NCBI GenBank assembly: GCA_900756575.1
Contig: CAAEKQ010000016.1
Location: 1-11,005, forward strand
DNA length: 11,005 nucleotides
Source: an uncultured Oscillospiraceae bacterium
Lineage (GTDB): Bacteria > Bacillota > Clostridia > Oscillospirales > Oscillospiraceae
Reading direction: 5' to 3'
The translations under genes were made by a program, and so were the position numbers. Positions 7,611 to 11,005 of this stretch are shown one piece after another. Position 1 is the first letter of the stretch. Each line of letters opens with the position of its first letter. Below the pieces are notes generated by a model, which saw nothing but the letters and a program-made list of their open reading frames with translations, did not search any database and was not told the origin of the DNA.

Positions 7611-7766
7611 AACCAACCCGTAGGCCTAGACCCGATACGGTAATACCAAGTGCAAGTAAATGAAGTGATAGGAAATCCGATTCATTCTCGTGTGGGGGCG
7701 CAGGTGCCCTTAGACACTGATTTCAGTCTGTTTAATGTATTATTTCAAAATGGAGTTTTCAACTAG
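7611..7766. other. Non-coding junction DNA between tRNA-like relic and RHS fragment
   Basis: No supported gene is seen. The segment contains a short stem CCGTA/TACGG (- strand) just beyond the tRNA-like end and a weak hairpin around 7710-7730. The RHS reading frame is blocked by TAG at 7764-7766, so RHS homology begins abruptly at about 7767. This is consistent with a recombination boundary. Confidence 0.4.
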
Positions 7767-8885
7767 GGTACGCTGGGGCGGGCCACCGAAGAATCCTGGG
7801 ACGGAGCCGCCAAGTACCAGTTTTTTTATAATGCTGAAGGCGATTTGTCGAAAAAGATTGACGTAACCACCGGGAAGGCGGTAAACTATGAGTATGACAG
7901 CCTTGGCCGTCTGATTCATAGCTACCAGACGGATAACGGCACCATCCAGCAGCACACCGAGCATCTGTGTGACACCGAAAACCGCCTGGTGAGCCAGACC
8001 TGGACTTCCGGCAGCACCAACCACGTCATGGATTTTGTCTATGACAACACCGGAAAGCCCTATGCGCTGAAATATGACGGCACTACCTATTACTACGTTC
8101 TGAATCTCCAGGGAGACGTTATCTCCATTATCACCCACTGGGGCGAGAGCTACGGCAGCTATACCTATGACGCCTGGGGCAATGTGATTGCCCAGAGCGG
8201 CAGCATTGCGAGTATTAACCCCATTCGCTACCGTGGATACTACTACGACTCTGAGACGGGGCTTTACTATCTGGGCAGCCGGTATTATGATCCGGCGGTG
8301 AAGCGGTTTATTAACGCCGACGGCGCAACTCTTGTAGTTACGAATAGCGGTGGCCTGACCGATAAGAATTATTTCGCATACTGCAATAACAGCCCTGTTA
8401 TACAGAAAGATGATGACGGCGAATTAGGCCATATTGCACTTGGTGCGATTGTCGGAGGAATTCTGGGAGCCGCAGGCGAAGTAGTGAGCCAGGTTGCAAC
8501 TGGAACAAAACTTAAAGATGTGAACTGGAAAGACGTTGCCATAGAGGGAGTAAATGGAGCAGTTACTGGTGGCTTAATGCTTTCTGGTCTTCCAGTTTCC
8601 ACTATAACAGCAGGACGCGCAATAACAAATGCTGCAACTTCAGTTTTGCATAGCATTAATAATAAAGAAAACTGTGGCAAGGCTGTGGTGAAGGCAGCTA
8701 GTTCGGCAGCGTTCACCTATACGTTTGGAAGAATATTTAAGCCACAAGGAATGAGAAAGCTAGTAACAAACCGCGGCGGAAGGACGGTCCTTCGGACGGG
8801 TGGTTATGTTCTGAAAAAACTATGGTCCTTTACTTTCAATCCTCCAGACCACGCAGATACCATTGCTCATCCAGATGGAGCTTGA
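7767..8885 (+). CDS. RHS/YD-repeat protein fragment with RHS-associated core and partial variable C-terminus (truncated both ends)
   Basis: This is the C-terminal tip of a large secreted or cell-surface RHS/YD polymorphic toxin. The frame opens right after TAG 7764-7766, already inside YD repeats: YNAEGDLSKK, YEYDSLGRLIHSY, YTYDAWGNVIAQSG. It then reaches the RHS core hallmark RYRGYYYDSETGLYYLGSRY YDP and the NYFAYCNNSPV segment. There is no ATG with a ribosome binding site; a TTG at 7845 is the only poor candidate. After the core, a Gly/Ala-rich hydrophobic pre-toxin segment (GAIVGGILGAAGEVVSQ, GAVTGGLMLSGLPVSTITAG) begins the variable C-terminal module. Its base usage becomes visibly more AT-rich. 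The last 14 or so codons are antisense to the radical SAM gene, so the natural C-terminus, including any catalytic toxin domain, is probably missing. No immunity gene follows. It is likely a displaced fragment or pseudogene. Confidence 0.8.
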   Translation, partial: GTLGRATEESWDGAAKYQFFYNAEGDLSKKIDVTTGKAVNYEYDSLGRLIHSYQTDNGTIQQHTEHLCDTENRLVSQTWTSGSTNHVMDFVYDNTGKPYALKYDGTTYYYVLNLQGDVISIITHWGESYGSYTYDAWGNVIAQSGSIASINPIRYRGYYYDSETGLYYLGSRYYDPAVKRFINADGATLVVTNSGGLTDKNYFAYCNNSPVIQKDDDGELGHIALGAIVGGILGAAGEVVSQVATGTKLKDVNWKDVAIEGVNGAVTGGLMLSGLPVSTITAGRAITNAATSVLHSINNKENCGKAVVKAASSAAFTYTFGRIFKPQGMRKLVTNRGGRTVLRTGGYVLKKLWSFTFNPPDHADTIAHPDGA

Positions 8886-9627
8886 CATACAGCGCTGTTT
8901 CCGGAGCATAACTTTCAAGGTTCCGACCGGTATCAGGACGTGCCGGAAGCGATCCAGTGCCAATACCATAACGGACATCCAGCGAACGCAGAAATTCCAT
9001 CAAGGCATGGGTATCCTCCTGCATATATCGGCTCGGCGTAACAGCAAGAAACAATCGAATATTGCGCCTTTTCAGTCTTTCGATTGCTGCTTTCACATCC
9101 CTGAAGGCTCGGCGTCCGGTCACCGCCTCATAAGCGTCCTCATCGCTTCCATATACCGTGATCTGTATCACCGATGGCGGGTACTGTGCAAAGAAATCCG
9201 CCATTTCCTCGGTTATCAGTTGGCCATTGGTCAAGACAGAAACCTCAACGCCACGGGAACGGAGGTAAAGGTAAACATCCTTAAATCCGGGATAGGACAG
9301 GCATTCGCCGCCGGTCAGGTCCGCGTGCATCATTCCTGCGTCAACGGCTTGTCCCATTATGCTGATCCACTGCTGAACTGTCAGCAGGTTTGCTTCCCGT
9401 TCCATCTGGCCTTTTGTGAGATGCACATAACACATCTTACAATCGAAGTTGCAGAGAGGTGTCAGTTCAAAGCCGCCGGAGTAGACCTGCCCGTGCATTC
9501 TTGCCCGAAGATTCAAGTATCGTTTATAGATTTCCTGTCTGTGATAACCTGAAATGCCTTCTCTGTCCAAATCTTCCAGCAAGTCGATCAGGTTGTCGAA
9601 CTCTTTGATTTGATGTTCCGCTACCAT
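8836..9627 (-). CDS. Radical SAM peptide-modifying enzyme, lacking its C-terminal SPASM domain
   Basis: The predicted product has 263 residues and starts at ATG 9625-9627 with an AAAGGA site upstream. After a helical N-terminus (1-45) comes the radical SAM core: the cluster motif CNFDCKMC (CxxxCxxC, about 58-65), the SAM-binding motif DLTGGECLSYPG (about 103-114), and LTNGQL. It is closely similar along its length to the upstream radical SAM enzyme (about half of residues identical by eye). It stops at LHLDEQWYLRGLED, where the paralogue continues for about 120 residues with the auxiliary-cluster cysteines. The loss coincides with the RHS fragment arriving from the other side. It follows the small peptide gene by 142 nt and is probably in the same operon. 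Without the SPASM domain it may be inactive or have altered function. Confidence 0.85.
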   Translation of the reverse strand: MVAEHQIKEFDNLIDLLEDLDREGISGYHRQEIYKRYLNLRARMHGQVYSGGFELTPLCNFDCKMCYVHLTKGQMEREANLLTVQQWISIMGQAVDAGMMHADLTGGECLSYPGFKDVYLYLRSRGVEVSVLTNGQLITEEMADFFAQYPPSVIQITVYGSDEDAYEAVTGRRAFRDVKAAIERLKRRNIRLFLAVTPSRYMQEDTHALMEFLRSLDVRYGIGTGSLPARPDTGRNLESYAPETALYVKLHLDEQWYLRGLED

Positions 9628-9769
9628 CTTTCTGTCCTTTCAAGTTATTCAAAGGCAGAACAGAATCAGTCACACACGTCGGAACCAACATAATCAAATA
9701 ACCAGTCCACAATTCCACCACTGCCGCAAAATCAGATTCTCCTTGCAGAACCAATACTCTGTTGTAAAA

Positions 9770-9934
9770 TTAGTTCAAGCGCTCAAGATGCTTATTCCCT
9801 TCTGTGCAGCTCTCATCACCGATATTGACCCACACACTCAGGCACTGACTGGCCGCAACAACCTGATCACGGTAGTTGAACATGATCTTCTCGGCTTCGG
9901 GGGTCTCGTAATTCTTCTTTACATTGTTTTCCAT
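9770..9934 (-). CDS. Putative RiPP precursor peptide (54 residues)
   Basis: This short gene starts at ATG 9932-9934 with a strong GGAGGG ribosome binding site (9942-9947) 7 nt upstream, and ends at TAA 9770-9772. It begins 29 nt after the stop of one radical SAM/SPASM gene and is followed by a second radical SAM gene, the classic position of a modified-peptide precursor. The N-terminal part, MENNVKKNYETPEAEKIMFN (1-20) then YRDQVVAAS (21-29), is charged and leader-like, with the YxxPExExIxF...VVxAS pattern I associate with small clostridial peptides. The C-terminal part (30-54) begins QCLSVWVNIGDESC and ends in NKHLERLN. It contains two cysteines (C31, C43) and one tryptophan (W35) as possible crosslink sites. 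No exporter or protease is in the window. The reaction (thioether, C-C or other crosslink) cannot be told from sequence. Confidence 0.72.
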   Translation of the reverse strand: MENNVKKNYETPEAEKIMFNYRDQVVAASQCLSVWVNIGDESCTEGNKHLERLN

Positions 9935-9963
9935 AATAATACCCTCCAATATATCGGTTTGAA

Positions 9964-11005
9964 TTATTTATGATCCAGAGAGCAAAGGCCCTCAGTAACC
10001 ATCCGTTTTCCCATGGCACAGATTGCTGGATTGGCGTGTCCTGGTTTGGCTCCGGCAGCGTGTGCCGCTACACAGTGCATACATGCCCCATGGTAGGCAC
10101 AGTCTCCGCACTCCGCCGGTAAGGGATAATGGGTTGCCGTATGATTCGTTCTTTTCCATGCCTCGTGAAAGCCCAAAGATAAAACATTTTCTCCCTCGCA
10201 GGGAAAATTGTTGCATGGCCGCATATTGCCTTTCCAGTCTATAGAAAAACCACTTCTTCCGGCTCCGCAGGTCACACCAAGCACCTGGTTTCCCGGTCTG
10301 CCGCCTGTATCCGGCAAACGCTCCGGATCTCCCTCTAAGAGTAACTCCCTGCCTTTCAGCTGAGAACGCAGCTTGAGCATGGCAATGTAAGTGTCCATAT
10401 TCGCATCAGCAAGCACTCTGCCCGTTTCCGGTCGGGGAGGAAAAATACTTGCGTTGATTGCAAATGGCAGATCTTCTTTATCAAGCAAGCGCAGAATCTG
10501 CTCAGCGTCCGTCATATAGGCGCTTGGTGTGACGGCAATGGTAAGTGGAAGATTCGCTGCTTTCATTCTGCGTATATTCTTCATCACCATGGAAAACGAA
10601 CGCTTTCCTGTGACCTGTTCGTATGTATCTTCTCCGGCTCCATACAGGGAAACCTGTATCGCTGCTGGAGGACTATTCTGCAAAAAGGCTGCCATATCTT
10701 CGTCAAGAAGCAGTCCATTTGTCAGAATCACCGTTTCAACCCCCCGGTCTCGAAGGAAGAGATAAAGCTCCCGGAATCCTGGGTAAGTCAGGCACTCGCC
10801 GCCGGTCAGTCGGGCATACATCATGCCTGCGTCAATGGCCTGCTGCATGATCTGCCTCCACTGTTCCACCGACAGAAGCTGTGCCCCCTGCATCTGGGCT
10901 TTGTTCAAATGCACATAGCACATTTTGCAATCCAGATTGCACAAAGGTGTCAGCTCGAAAGCACCGGAGATTGGAACCCCATTGTCCCGTGCCTTGAAAT
11001 TCAAA
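9964..11005 (-). CDS. Radical SAM/SPASM domain peptide maturase (5' end outside window)
   Basis: The frame runs off the right edge. By comparison with the paralogue, about 30 N-terminal residues are missing, and the apparent TTG at 11002-11004 is not a real start. The core carries CNLDCKMC (CxxxCxxC) binding the SAM-cleaving 4Fe-4S cluster, LTGGECLTYPG for SAM, and LTNGLL. The C-terminal SPASM domain is complete: CGAGRSGFSIDWKGNMRPC, then the CGDCAYHGACMHC block (CX2CX5CX2C) and a later Cys in AICAMGK. These ligate auxiliary clusters. SPASM enzymes typically modify a leader-bearing peptide encoded next door. Here a 54-residue candidate starts 29 nt downstream. It ends at TAA 9964-9966. Confidence 0.92.
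   Translation of the reverse strand, partial: LNFKARDNGVPISGAFELTPLCNLDCKMCYVHLNKAQMQGAQLLSVEQWRQIMQQAIDAGMMYARLTGGECLTYPGFRELYLFLRDRGVETVILTNGLLLDEDMAAFLQNSPPAAIQVSLYGAGEDTYEQVTGKRSFSMVMKNIRRMKAANLPLTIAVTPSAYMTDAEQILRLLDKEDLPFAINASIFPPRPETGRVLADANMDTYIAMLKLRSQLKGRELLLEGDPERLPDTGGRPGNQVLGVTCGAGRSGFSIDWKGNMRPCNNFPCEGENVLSLGFHEAWKRTNHTATHYPLPAECGDCAYHGACMHCVAAHAAGAKPGHANPAICAMGKRMVTEGLCSLDHK

Noticed and set aside
8779..8793. Near-perfect 15-bp palindrome GAAGGACGGTCCTTC inside the RHS C-terminal module
   Set aside because: It has only a one-base centre, so it is not an RNA hairpin. It lies inside coding sequence with no second copy seen, so it is likely chance.
8863..9552. A 229-codon + strand frame opposite the truncated radical SAM gene
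   Set aside because: It is antisense to a gene with clear CxxxCxxC and GGE motifs, has no ribosome binding site and shows no family resemblance.
9694..9729. An 11-codon frame on the - strand (TTG start, MRQWWNCGLVI) behind an AAGGAG site between the peptide gene and the second radical SAM gene
   Set aside because: It is tiny, has a weak start codon and no leader. The Shine-Dalgarno-like run may be chance or a leftover of a lost second peptide gene.
9524..9754. A 76-codon - strand frame in register with the peptide gene after its stop, overlapping the start of the radical SAM gene
   Set aside because: It needs a TTG start without a site and overlaps the radical SAM coding region in another frame. 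There is no evidence of stop-codon readthrough.
1..11005. CRISPR arrays, insertion sequence transposases, rRNA genes
   Set aside because: No regularly spaced repeats, transposase motifs or rRNA-like sequence were seen on either strand.

Overview
The window looks like chromosomal DNA from an anaerobic Gram-positive bacterium of the class Clostridia, probably a gut Oscillospirales-type genome. This rests on moderately high GC, strong AGGAGG-type ribosome binding sites, and the gene content: a fumarate-reductase-like flavoprotein, a phosphoketolase, a Firmicutes-style RHS/YD protein and twin SPASM radical SAM enzymes. The taxonomic call is inference; no rRNA or other marker gene is present.

Left part (1-3440). 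A 5'-truncated FAD-dependent reductase on the + strand converges on a LysR regulator on the - strand, with a shared bidirectional terminator between them. Beyond the LysR promoter lies what looks like the last codons of a lost gene with its terminator. A two-gene + strand group follows: a 77-residue protein of unknown function and a GNAT acetyltransferase.

Middle part (3440-7500). A lower-GC gene encodes an unusual single polypeptide with an AraC-type DNA-binding domain followed by an aminoglycoside-phosphotransferase-like kinase domain. It converges on a monocistronic phosphoketolase (- strand). The phosphoketolase has a good promoter, a tandem 9-bp repeat in its leader and a bidirectional terminator.

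Right part (7500-11005). This is a mosaic accessory region. A tRNA-like 3' end plus a terminator (- strand) is followed by a fragment of an RHS/YD-repeat protein (core plus the start of a variable C-terminal region) that has no proper start. Its 3' end runs directly into the 3' end of a radical SAM gene on the opposite strand, which has lost its SPASM domain at the same point. Upstream on the - strand is a 54-codon peptide gene with a strong ribosome binding site and a leader-like N-terminus, and then a second radical SAM/SPASM enzyme that runs off the window. The arrangement radical SAM - small peptide - radical SAM is the layout of a ribosomally made, post-translationally modified peptide (RiPP) locus. 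It is the most interesting system here, and one of its two enzymes appears to be broken by the RHS junction.
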